From the NCBI GenBank assembly GCA_017307165.1, contig JAFKGK010000002.1, positions 372,001-436,000 of the forward strand: a stretch of DNA of 64,000 nucleotides, written 5' to 3'. This document shows positions 36,506 to 43,597 of this stretch, one piece after another. The position numbers and the translations under genes were made by a program. Within the stretch, counting starts at the first letter, position 1. Every line of letters begins with the position of its first letter. The DNA is from Candidatus Melainabacteria bacterium. Lineage in GTDB: Bacteria > Cyanobacteriota > Vampirovibrionia > Obscuribacterales > Obscuribacteraceae. The notes beneath the pieces were generated by a model. It saw only the letters and a program-made list of their open reading frames with translations, made no database searches and was not told the origin of the DNA.

Positions 36506-37894
36506 ATGATTTTCAAGCAGTTGTATCTCGGTTGTTTGGCGCATGCCTCGTACATAATCGCTGATGGCGGGGAAGCAGCGGTCGTTGATCCTCAGCGCGA
36601 TGTGGATGAGTATATAGACTTTGCTCGTGATAATGGTCTGACCATCAAATACATCATCGAGACACATATACACGCTGATTTTGTCTCCGGGCACAACGAA
36701 CTGGCCAAGAAAACAGGCGCGAGGATCGTATTTTCGGAAAAAGCCCGGGCTCATGTCGATCATATCGCGGTTGCTGACGGTGATACCTTGCGCCTGGGAT
36801 CTATAGATCTCAAAATATTGGCTACTCCAGGCCATACTCCCGAAAGCATCTGTGTCTTGATCGATGCTTGCAAGCCGCCCAAGCTGATGACCGGGGATAC
36901 ACTATTTATCGGCGATGTAGGTCGTCCCGATCTGGCCGCCAACTCGGATGCCGATTCGAGTGATATGGCTGCTCAGCTATACGACTCTTTGCATAGCAAG
37001 ATCATGACTCTGCCTGATGAAACCGAGATCTACCCGGCACACGGTGCAGGTAGCCTTTGCGGCAAAAATATCTCGCAAGATCGCATGTCAACTCTTGGTA
37101 TACAAAAGCAATTTAACTGGGCTCTAAAAGCACGTAGCAAACAAGAATTTGTCGAGACTCTGACTCGCGACCTGCCCGAGGTGCCTGCGTACTTTAAGCG
37201 CGCAGTGGCGCACAACAAAAAAGGAGCGGTTGCTCTGGATGAATTGCATTCACCGCAGGCAGTGAGCCCCGATGGTCTAAATGGCTATCAGATCTTAGAC
37301 ACCAGAGACAGTGCTTGCTTTGGCGAGGGGCACATTGCGGGTGCGATCAATATCGGTCTGGATGGTCAATTTGCCTCATGGTGCGGCATCCTGCTGGACC
37401 TTGACCAGCCTATCTGTCTGGTGGCAGCCGATGAGGAAAGTCAGGGAGAGGCTCTCATAAGGCTCTCCAGGGCAGGTATCGAAAACGTGACTGCTCTTAT
37501 CGCTCCCGAAGATTTAAAACAATATCTGGAGGCCGGCAAGGGAGTGAGCCTGCCTCAAATGACGGTAGCTCAACTAGCCGATCGGATCGCCGGCGACTCA
37601 GCTTTTGCATCCAATATCCTGGATGTGCGCAGGCCAGGAGAATACTCCCAGGGGCACATAGCAGGTACGCGCAATATTTCTCTTGCGGAGCTTAAAGCCA
37701 ATCTTCAACAGTTACGAGAGCATAGACCGATCGCTATCATCTGCCAGGGCGGGTACCGATCAAGTATGGCAGCCAGTATACTCATGGCCAACGGTTTCAC
37801 AGATCTCATCAATGTCCGCGGTGGATTTGGTGCCTGGAAAAAAGAGGGCTTCCCAATAACATTGGAAAGCCCTGGTGTGGTGTGTTCGAATTAA
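36506..37894 (+). CDS. Metallo-beta-lactamase/double rhodanese fusion (CstB/persulfide dioxygenase-like)
   Basis: 462 residues from the ATG at 36506-36508, with GGAG five bases upstream. The N-terminal ETHE1-type MBL domain has THIHADFVSGH, ATPGHTPESI, TGDTLFIGDVGRPDL and YPAHGAG. Two rhodanese domains follow. The first has lost its active Cys (CLVAADEES). The second keeps it in IICQGGYRSSMA. ETHE1/CstB enzymes oxidise persulfides to sulfite and can pass sulfur to the rhodanese. The product and the free rhodanese at 38662-39030 suggest a local sulfide detoxification function. Confidence 0.9.
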   Translation: MIFKQLYLGCLAHASYIIADGGEAAVVDPQRDVDEYIDFARDNGLTIKYIIETHIHADFVSGHNELAKKTGARIVFSEKARAHVDHIAVADGDTLRLGSIDLKILATPGHTPESICVLIDACKPPKLMTGDTLFIGDVGRPDLAANSDADSSDMAAQLYDSLHSKIMTLPDETEIYPAHGAGSLCGKNISQDRMSTLGIQKQFNWALKARSKQEFVETLTRDLPEVPAYFKRAVAHNKKGAVALDELHSPQAVSPDGLNGYQILDTRDSACFGEGHIAGAINIGLDGQFASWCGILLDLDQPICLVAADEESQGEALIRLSRAGIENVTALIAPEDLKQYLEAGKGVSLPQMTVAQLADRIAGDSAFASNILDVRRPGEYSQGHIAGTRNISLAELKANLQQLREHRPIAIICQGGYRSSMAASILMANGFTDLINVRGGFGAWKKEGFPITLESPGVVCSN

Positions 37895-37897
37895 AAT

Positions 37898-38305
37898 CTA
37901 ATTGAGTAGCAAAAGCTTTTTCCACCAGGGACGCTTGAGAGATGAGTTTTCAGCAAGAGCGGCATCGAGCCAGGCGCTGACCTCGGTATATTTTTGTTCG
38001 AGCTCGTTCATGGCGCTTAGTTTGATCTCCTGGTGCGAGATCTCTTGTTCCATGCTGAGAATCATATCGTGGGCACGCTGCAGCTTATAACTGGTCTCCA
38101 TGAGCAATTCGTTCACAGCATCGACCTGGTTCATCAAAGAAAGCAGCAATTGGGTCTCGGACTCATGCTCCAGGCTCCGACCATAATTGGTCTCAGCTTG
38201 CTCGACAGGCTCGACGAGCGAGACGTGAGCACTGGTGAGCAAAGGCTCGAGTCCGTCCAGACTCAAAACATCGTTTGTCGACTCCGATCTCTGCGCTTGA
38301 CTCAT
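37898..38305 (-). CDS. Coiled-coil protein of unknown function
   Basis: 135 residues, helical. A central coiled coil runs from about 40 to 115 (LLLSLMNQVDAVNELLMETS, MILSMEQEISHQEIKLSAMN). The C-terminus ends SSLKRPWWKKLLLLN, a short basic/aromatic tail that may touch membrane. AGAGG lies 8 bases before the ATG at 38303-38305. It ends 3 bases from the stop of the convergent MBL-rhodanese gene. No family is recognised. It resembles in layout the coiled-coil protein at 4939-5433, including the tail ending with aromatic and lysine residues. Confidence 0.72.
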   Translation of the reverse strand: MSQAQRSESTNDVLSLDGLEPLLTSAHVSLVEPVEQAETNYGRSLEHESETQLLLSLMNQVDAVNELLMETSYKLQRAHDMILSMEQEISHQEIKLSAMNELEQKYTEVSAWLDAALAENSSLKRPWWKKLLLLN

Positions 38306-38425
38306 AATGCAACCTCTAGGTTATATATCGTTTGCGATCTACGCATATTGATATTATGGGCAGTATCAATACCGCAAACAACGCTTGACATTGCATTTGC
38401 CGTGCTTTTAATTGAAATTGATCGA

Positions 38426-38662
38426 TTATCGGCCGTTCGTGTCGGTTCTGGCAGTATTATCCGACTCTGCCGGTGGTGTCACCGTTGCTTTACTCGCATC
38501 GGGTTTGGACTTTGGCTTACCCCAACCATACAAATACCAGAGAAAACCAAAAAAGATGGTGCAGGCAAGAAAGACGATCAGCGAAATGCAACCGCACATC
38601 AAGTAAAAGGCTTGTGGATCCGTAACGCGCTGCTCAAAAAATTCGCGAAACCAATCCGACAT
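38426..38662 (-). CDS. Small single-pass membrane protein
   Basis: 78 residues from the ATG at 38660-38662, which overlaps the rhodanese stop (TAATG). One strong hydrophobic helix, FYLMCGCISLIVFLACTIFF with LWYLYGWG, is followed by a Lys/Pro/Thr-rich tail. Paired with the rhodanese, it could be its membrane partner. No family is recognised. Confidence 0.72.
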   Translation of the reverse strand: MSDWFREFFEQRVTDPQAFYLMCGCISLIVFLACTIFFGFLWYLYGWGKPKSKPDASKATVTPPAESDNTARTDTNGR

Positions 38663-39030
38663 TACTTGTCCTCGGGCAGGCCGCGCTCGCGCCACCCTCT
38701 CATGCCACCAGTCATGGAATACACATTTGTATAACCCATCTTTTGGATATTGTATGCAGACATTGCCGATCTATAACCACCACCACAGTACAGGACAAGG
38801 CACTCTCCCTTGTCTGGGCAGACGGTCTCTATGTCTCTTTCGATGATCCCTCTGCCAAGATGTTCAGCTCCTCGAGCTCTGCCACCAGCCCATTCATGAT
38901 CTTCACGGACATCTATGAAGCGAAATTTGCGGCCCTCCGCCTGCATCGCTAAGACATCATCGCTAGAGATCTCTGTGATGTGAGGGCGGACTTCATCCAC
39001 GAGTTTGACGAAAGCTTCAGAATGTTTCAT
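38662..39030 (-). CDS. Single-domain rhodanese sulfurtransferase
   Basis: 122 residues. The rhodanese fold is complete: FRFIDVREDHEWAGGRARGA then the active-site loop LVLYCGGGYRSAMSA with Cys, and a C-terminal VYSMTGGMRGWRERGLP. It would carry a persulfide on the Cys and transfer sulfur. TGAGG precedes the ATG by six bases. It lies downstream of divergent FAH-family gene and near the MBL-rhodanese fusion at 36506. Confidence 0.92.
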   Translation of the reverse strand: MKHSEAFVKLVDEVRPHITEISSDDVLAMQAEGRKFRFIDVREDHEWAGGRARGAEHLGRGIIERDIETVCPDKGECLVLYCGGGYRSAMSAYNIQKMGYTNVYSMTGGMRGWRERGLPEDK

Positions 39031-39092
39031 ATGCGCCTCAGGTTTGTAAGTCCGTCTTTGCGAGAGAATTATAAATCATACGAGGTGGCGGA

Positions 39093-39917
39093 ATGCTCTA
39101 CAGCAATACTTGCAATACAGTCGAGATCTTTGGCGTAAAAGTACCTGAACCAAAGGTCTTGCTCGATTTTCTTGGCTTCGAGACGCATGTGAGGCAAATC
39201 AGAGACAAGCGTGGAGTGAGCGTTTCGCCCACGTGGTACGATCATGCTGCTTATTATGTTGTAGATTTGCCTGCAGACAAGGTCTTTGGCCCGGATGAGA
39301 CTGTCGACATCCCATCGTTTATTAAGGCCCCCGATTACGAGTTTGAAATAGGCTGCCTGGCGACAAAAGATGCCCTTTTGACAGATGAGAATCAAGCACT
39401 GGAATACTTTCGCGAGCATTGTCAACTGACCATCCTCAACGATTGGTCGGCCCGCGATGTACAAAAGAAAGACATGGATGGCCTTGGACCGACAAATAGC
39501 AAGTTTATCCTGGGCAAGTCTATCGGTCCTTGCTGGGTGCCTGCAAAGGATATGCACATGGATGACAACGGCGTCATGGATATGGAAATGGTGCTCGAAA
39601 TAAATGGTCAGGTGCGTAACCAAAGCAACTACCAGAGCCTGTATCACACACATCCGACTACAGGCGAAAAGGCTGCGTGGAGCTTTCCTCGTATTTTTGC
39701 TTTCTTGGGCAAGCAAAATATCAAGATCAAGGCAGGCTATCTATTTGGCTCAGGCACTGTGGGATCGGGCTGCATAGCCGAATTCCAGGCAAAGGTCGAT
39801 CCAAAGACAAACCAGGTCTTGGCTCCAGCTACTCTGCCCTGGCTGGCAGATGGCGACGTTGTCACCATGAAAGTGTCTGGCATTGGCTCGCTGAGCAATA
39901 CTGTACGAATAGTGTAG
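39093..39917 (+). CDS. Fumarylacetoacetate hydrolase (FAH) family protein
   Basis: 274 residues. The FAH C-terminal fold is seen with the metal ligands in DYEFEIGCLAT and a Asp in NDWSARDVQKKD, then GKSIGPCWVPAKDM, and LFGSGTVGSGCIAEF near the end. Members cleave C-C bonds in beta-diketo acids or act as decarboxylases or hydratases. Substrate cannot be read from the sequence. GAGGTGG precedes the ATG. A TATAAA at 39071 may be the -10 box. Confidence 0.88.
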   Translation: MLYSNTCNTVEIFGVKVPEPKVLLDFLGFETHVRQIRDKRGVSVSPTWYDHAAYYVVDLPADKVFGPDETVDIPSFIKAPDYEFEIGCLATKDALLTDENQALEYFREHCQLTILNDWSARDVQKKDMDGLGPTNSKFILGKSIGPCWVPAKDMHMDDNGVMDMEMVLEINGQVRNQSNYQSLYHTHPTTGEKAAWSFPRIFAFLGKQNIKIKAGYLFGSGTVGSGCIAEFQAKVDPKTNQVLAPATLPWLADGDVVTMKVSGIGSLSNTVRIV

Positions 39918-39930
39918 ACGTAAAAAAAAT

Positions 39931-40013
39931 GCCTTTGGAGGGATTCGAACCCTCAATCCCTTACGGGCATCGCATTTTAAGTGCGACTCGTATACCAGTT
40001 CCGACACAAAGGC
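39931..40013 (-). tRNA. tRNA-Leu (anticodon UAA), intronless
   Basis: Read on the minus strand it folds as a class II tRNA: acceptor GCCTTTG with CAAAGGC, anticodon stem TCGCA/TGCGA enclosing CTTAAAA (anticodon TAA), a long variable arm (GCCCGTAAGGG region) and T arm GAGGG-TTCGAAT-CCCTC. CCA is not encoded. There is no insert in the anticodon loop, where cyanobacteria and plastids often carry a group I intron. A run of eight T residues follows on the coding strand and can end transcription. Confidence 0.95.
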
Positions 40014-40024
40014 GAGAGTCTCTA

Positions 40025-40030
40025 ATTGTA
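40025..40030 (-). promoter_or_regulatory. Probable -10 box of tRNA-Leu
   Basis: TACAAT on the minus strand ends 11 bases before the first base of the tRNA, a normal distance for a start about 5 bases upstream of the mature 5' end. A weak -35 (GTGACC) lies about 15 bases further up. Confidence 0.5.
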
Positions 40031-40184
40031 GCAACCAAACAATCCGGTCACATAAGTCCTGCTGAGCTGGGCATAAATTTGTAAGGATAAAAAATATTGG
40101 ACAAGCTCCAAAAGAAGATTTGTTGAAAAGATAAAAAGTAGACATGTTGACATTTTAACAAGAAGACCATAAGAAAAGAAAACC

Positions 40185-40203
40185 ATTCGTATTGCCGTAT
40201 TGT
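40185..40203. promoter_or_regulatory. Half-sites matching the paired palindromes at 41789-41847
   Basis: ATTCGTATTG, then CGTATTGTC eight bases on, lie about 60 bases before the J-like/MshEN gene. The 10-mer is identical to the left part of the palindromic element at 41788. No full palindrome forms here. A TTGACA (40147-40152) and TAAGAA (40170-40175), 17 bases apart, lie just upstream and could be the promoter. Confidence 0.35.
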
Positions 40204-40264
40204 CATATTAAAGACTTTACGACTAGCTCAGGTAAAAACTAAGTAAGTAAATAAGACAGAAGAA

Positions 40265-40855
40265 ATGACTGACCCCTATCTGGTTCTTGGTATCACATCT
40301 GGTGCCGACTCGGCAAAGATCGATGACGCTTTTGCGCGGCTAAAGACGCATCTAGAGGGCGATTTTAACGGCAACATGCGCGCCAAAGAGCAAGCTACAA
40401 GGGCACTGGCTACGGCCATGATCGCCTATGCCAAACTCAAGGCAGGCGAGATGCCGCAATCGTTTACTAGAGAAAAAATCGGAGCGAGGCTGAGGATTGG
40501 CCAGCTGTGTCTGGCGTCAGGCATGATCTCCATGGATCAACTAAAAGAAGCCATGGACGAACAAGCAGAGACCGGTCAAGCACTGGGAGAGATATTGATG
40601 GAAAAGCAGATCATCTCTCAAGAAGAGCTGGATGGACTTTTACTTGGACAAGATCTTATCGATGGAGTCGAAGAGATAACAGATCCATTTGCACTTAGAT
40701 TAATCGCACTTGGCCTGGTATCCGAAGAAGCAATGATCATTGCTCTGTTAGAAAACAGGTTTAGCACTGAGTCTATTACAGCTACTCTTAAGCGACGTGG
40801 TTGGCTGGAGCAGGAGATCATCGACCTTTTGATCCGCCAGGCTGCCGGACGCTAG
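40265..40855 (+). CDS. J-domain-like / MshEN-like module protein
   Basis: 196 residues. The first 60 resemble a DnaJ domain (DPYLVLGITSGADSAKIDDAF, ending AMIAYAKLKAGEM), but the essential HPD motif is absent. Residues about 75-130 form an MshEN-like module (RLRIGQLCLASGMISMDQL, KEAMDEQAETGQALGEILM). The C-terminal 60 residues carry a shorter helical repeat (FALRLIALGLVSEEAMIIAL). This is one of four proteins in the window with such modules. Without HPD it cannot activate Hsp70 in the usual way. Its end overlaps a convergent gene by 38 bases. Confidence 0.72.
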   Translation: MTDPYLVLGITSGADSAKIDDAFARLKTHLEGDFNGNMRAKEQATRALATAMIAYAKLKAGEMPQSFTREKIGARLRIGQLCLASGMISMDQLKEAMDEQAETGQALGEILMEKQIISQEELDGLLLGQDLIDGVEEITDPFALRLIALGLVSEEAMIIALLENRFSTESITATLKRRGWLEQEIIDLLIRQAAGR

Positions 40856-41315
40856 GCTTTTTGACCGGGTCCAGGCCAAGATAAGCTTGCACTCCTCCGC
40901 AATGGCAATTGCGCCTTGGATCGAGAGCGAGCATTTTTTTAAACTCAATACGAGCTTTTGACTTGTCGTCAATACGAATGTAGTACATGGCTAATGCTTG
41001 TCGAGTACCCGGGTCTCTGGGATTGAGAGCGACAGCACGATCCAGCGCAGTTTTTGCTTCCGGCAATCTATTTATCTCTGTTAGTACAGCGCCCAGGCCT
41101 GCTTGATAGCGAAAGTTGTTTGGGTCCTTGGCTAAAAGCTTTCGGTAGAGCGGCTCTGCCTCATAAGGCGAATTACGAATACGTAGCTTTTCTGCTTCTT
41201 TAAATAAGCTTTGCTGGGTCTCGCCGGCATTAGTGCCGAGACAATTAGCCTGACTCGATACGAGAAGCGCTATAAAAGTGATTGCCAGAGATCGAGTTGT
41301 AATTTTGACCGACAT
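40818..41315 (-). CDS. Small exported TPR protein
   Basis: 165 residues. The signal peptide is LAITFIALLVSSQANC, possibly with a lipidated Cys though the lipobox is poor. Two to three TPRs follow: APLYRKLLAKDPNNFRYQAG, LGAVLTEINRLPEAKTALDR and TRQALAMYYIRIDDKSKARI. The tail contains CHCGG, a possible metal or disulfide site. It lies tail to tail with the J-like gene. Confidence 0.78.
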   Translation of the reverse strand: MSVKITTRSLAITFIALLVSSQANCLGTNAGETQQSLFKEAEKLRIRNSPYEAEPLYRKLLAKDPNNFRYQAGLGAVLTEINRLPEAKTALDRAVALNPRDPGTRQALAMYYIRIDDKSKARIEFKKMLALDPRRNCHCGGVQAYLGLDPVKKPSVRQPGGSKGR

Positions 41316-41606
41316 ATCGTTTTTTTTGATTTAGGGTCCACTTATGCCTGGGGATTTTTTGAAGAGCCTTAAAGCGGCAGAAAAATACAGGGCTCGAAAC
41401 GTGCAACCTATGGGCGTTTGAGGGCCATATCAGGCTTGATGAAACATAATATACATTATCGGACCGCAAATTGCCTCTGGAAGTATCGACCGCACAAGAG
41501 TTTGCCTGTGGTGTGAGTGTCAGCCGAGAGCACAGACTTTAGCAATTGAATAAGCGCTTGCTACAGGAGCTAAGACTGGTTGAGGCTTTAGACTGATGGG
41601 TGGGCC

Positions 41607-41656
41607 TTGAGACTAATGGGCTTAGACTAATGTGCCTTTAGAAATATTAGTCTCAA
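41607..41656. repeat. Perfect 11-bp inverted repeat embedded in direct repeats
   Basis: TTGAGACTAAT at 41607-41617 is the exact reverse complement of ATTAGTCTCAA at 41646-41656. Between and before them lie TTAGACTGATGGG and TTAGACTAATGTG, related direct copies. No T-run follows. It could fold as a long hairpin in either strand. Confidence 0.7.
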
Positions 41657-41788
41657 TCCAGTAGCAATCCCTCCCGTACCTTGAACTGATCTGCTCTTGA
41701 TTGACTGCGAACGTACATAGACGGATTTAAAGAAATCACTTTGCAGTTGGCATTCTCAATCTGTATACACCTTATGTATTTTCAATAA

Positions 41789-41847
41789 TTCGTATTGTCG
41801 ACAATAAAATGATCAGAAAACTGTTAACTGTTCGTATTGTCGACAAT
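41789..41847. promoter_or_regulatory. Two identical 17-bp elements containing perfect 12-bp palindromes, 42 bp apart
   Basis: TTCGTATTGTCGACAAT occurs at 41789-41805 and again at 41831-41847, each ending in the palindrome ATTGTCGACAAT. Centre spacing is 42 bp, almost exactly four helical turns, so two bound dimers would face the same side. The second copy is 165 bases before the 27-residue ORF at 42013. A related GTCGAC lies at 41863-41868. This looks like a cooperative operator pair. Confidence 0.6.
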
Positions 41848-42012
41848 TGAAACAATCTTACGGTCGACTGTTCCAATCTTCAAATGTTTTAACTATATAG
41901 ATACTCGTGACCTGGCTGAGCAAAAACCCATGTTCATTTTGATGGAACCAAGAGCCTCAAGGCCCGTCCGGACCAAATACAAAAGGACCCCTCTAAGAAA
42001 AGGAGAATTATC

Positions 42013-42096
42013 ATGGGTAAGGCATTCGTACTGTGGTTGCTAGGTGTACCTTCTGGCCTCATCGCCATATTGTGGTTTACCGGCTACCTCAACTAA
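42013..42096 (+). CDS. 27-residue hydrophobic membrane microprotein
   Basis: A short ORF, MGKAFVLWLLGVPSGLIAI followed by LWFTGYLN, with a strong AGGAG seven bases before the ATG. Almost the whole peptide is one transmembrane helix with an N-terminal Lys and a central Gly-Val-Pro-Ser-Gly break. Codon use is typical of the window. It overlaps the end of the DUF2237 gene on the other strand by four bases. Single-pass microproteins of this size often tune membrane enzymes or transporters. The ribosome binding site and the upstream paired palindromes argue that it is real. Confidence 0.65.
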   Translation: MGKAFVLWLLGVPSGLIAILWFTGYLN

Positions 42097-42464
42097 ACAG
42101 GCTCTAGAGCATAATCTTTTAGCGTTTCGAGATCGGCGTATTCCAGCATCTTTTCGTGAGTAGACTGCAGAATTATCTTTGGTGCTTTACCTGCTTTGAG
42201 AGCCTCTACCCAGCGAGAGGCACATAGGCACCATCGGTCACCTGGCTCTAGCCCAGGAAAACCATACATAGGATTGGGAGTGGATAGATCGTTGCCCTTT
42301 GATTTACTAAACTCCAAAAACTCTGCAGTCACCTCTACGCAGGTGACATGTACGCCCAGGTCTTCGTCGTTTGTTGAGCAGTAGCCATCTCTAAAGAAAC
42401 CAGTGACTGGATCATTGCAGCAGGGCTCCATATTGGTGCCAAGGACGTTTTTGATGATGCTCAT
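42093..42464 (-). CDS. DUF2237-family protein
   Basis: 123 residues, the full length of the family. Conserved signatures are seen: NVLGTNMEPCCNDPVTGFFRDG, EDLGVHVTCVEVTAEFLEFS, GNDLSTPNP with YGFPGLEPGDRWCLC, and WVEALKAGKAPKIILQSTHE. Conserved Cys residues suggest a metal or redox site. The biochemical function of the family is not known to me. Its ATG overlaps the stop of the upstream TPR gene (ATGA). Confidence 0.9.
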   Translation of the reverse strand: MSIIKNVLGTNMEPCCNDPVTGFFRDGYCSTNDEDLGVHVTCVEVTAEFLEFSKSKGNDLSTPNPMYGFPGLEPGDRWCLCASRWVEALKAGKAPKIILQSTHEKMLEYADLETLKDYALEPV

Positions 42465-43597
42465 TTTGCCGCCTCGATGAGATGTTCGCTCAATAATAAC
42501 TCTTTGAGTGGCTCTAACACCAATATCGGCATACGAAATTGGTGGACGCTCTGGTCTTTGGTCAAGATAGAGATGGTGCCACCGCCTACAGTATCTACCA
42601 GGCTAATGCTTTCGATCTGTGAGCGCTGGATGCTAACTCTAGTAGCACCAAACCATGCAGAAAATGCTTCTGGTACAAAGACGATTCGACCATCGGTAAT
42701 GACAAACCGACCCGGTTTATCTTTATAAAAGGTCAAAAAGAAGGAGCGAATTACTTTTTCATTTTCTTGAGGCTTAAATTTGGAGCCAGCAAACATTGCG
42801 GCAAAGATCGCTGCAAAAGCAAAAAATACGCAAGCCCAGGCAGTCAAGAACATGCCCAGAAAATCATTCCAACTATCTTGAACACGTATCAGATTGGATT
42901 TTAGACCTTCGCTCATAGCTCCGGTCATGTCCCTGTGCAAGGATAACAGGTAGCCAAGCCTTGCATGTGCCCGAGCGCTTTTTGGGGCGACCTCGACTGC
43001 CTTACGAGCAGACTCCAGTTGTCCTGCCTCGTCGCCGAGTTTGCCATCGGCCAATGACAATCCAAGATAGGCTTCTTCGTAATGTGGATTGAGAGCGATG
43101 GCCTTTCTATATAAAAACGCCGCTTCGCGATAACGTCCCACCTGCCCTTCGACGGCGGCAAGGTTGGCATAGCTAGTAGCGTTAGTGTTGTCCAGAGCTA
43201 TAGATCGATTGAGAGCAGCCCGCGCCCCCTGCACATCACCTGTCGCTGCTAAACCCCTACCCAGGATCGAATAATATGAGGCATTTTGCGGCTGGATCTT
43301 GACGGCCTTTTTGATATTGGCTACTGAGGCGAGGTAATCACCGCGTCGCCCTTGCAATAGAGCCAAAAAAGCCAATGATTCGGCATCGTTGGGATTGGCC
43401 TCGATAGCCTTACGCAATTCGTTCACGGCCGAATCAAGCCTGTCATCTCCAGCGTAGACCCTTGCTCGAGCTAGATGGATCTGATTGTTTTTTTTATCCT
43501 GAGCTACCACGCCGCAATTTGCGGACAGTACAACTAAGCCCAGGCCCAAAACTAGCAGTAAGGTTTTTTTGTGCAAAATGCAATCCTCATCCCTCAT
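42461..43597 (-). CDS. TPR protein with membrane segment and PH/GRAM-like C-terminus
   Basis: 378 residues from the ATG at 43595-43597. A signal or anchor (TLLLVLGLGLVVLSANC) is followed by about five TPRs: VNELRKAIEANPNDAESLAF, ANIKKAVKIQPQNASYYSIL, ARAALNRSIALDNTNATSYA, AAFLYRKAIALNPHYEEAYL and an imperfect last unit. A membrane helix (LGMFLTAWACVFFAFAAIFA) then leads to about 90 residues resembling a PH/GRAM-like domain (RFVITDGRIVFVPEAFSAWF, SIQRSQIESISLVDTVGGG). It is coupled upstream and downstream by ATGA overlaps. Confidence 0.78.
   Translation of the reverse strand: MRDEDCILHKKTLLLVLGLGLVVLSANCGVVAQDKKNNQIHLARARVYAGDDRLDSAVNELRKAIEANPNDAESLAFLALLQGRRGDYLASVANIKKAVKIQPQNASYYSILGRGLAATGDVQGARAALNRSIALDNTNATSYANLAAVEGQVGRYREAAFLYRKAIALNPHYEEAYLGLSLADGKLGDEAGQLESARKAVEVAPKSARAHARLGYLLSLHRDMTGAMSEGLKSNLIRVQDSWNDFLGMFLTAWACVFFAFAAIFAAMFAGSKFKPQENEKVIRSFFLTFYKDKPGRFVITDGRIVFVPEAFSAWFGATRVSIQRSQIESISLVDTVGGGTISILTKDQSVHQFRMPILVLEPLKELLLSEHLIEAAK

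Larger units (their letters stand above)
41316..42012. other. Intergenic region with repeats and palindromes
   Basis: About 700 bases without a long ORF. It holds direct and inverted copies of an AGACTAAT-type motif (41588-41656), two identical palindromic elements (41789-41847), a third GTCGAC at 41863 and the leader of the 27-residue ORF. A short degenerate ORF-like stretch (about 41475-41600) is interrupted by stops and is not called as a gene. An sRNA is possible but not shown. Confidence 0.7.

Noticed and set aside
38033..38734. 233-residue plus-strand frame
   Set aside because: It spans three minus-strand genes and their gaps. Each of those has a ribosome binding site or coupling, and the translation is low-quality.
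41475..41600. Possible gene remnant (short frame with stops)
   Set aside because: Too short and interrupted by in-frame stops, with no recognisable family or flanking inverted repeats.
41789..41847. Palindrome pair as a CRISPR or attachment site
   Set aside because: Only two copies, no array or spacers, no cas gene, no integrase, and the spacing suits operators better.
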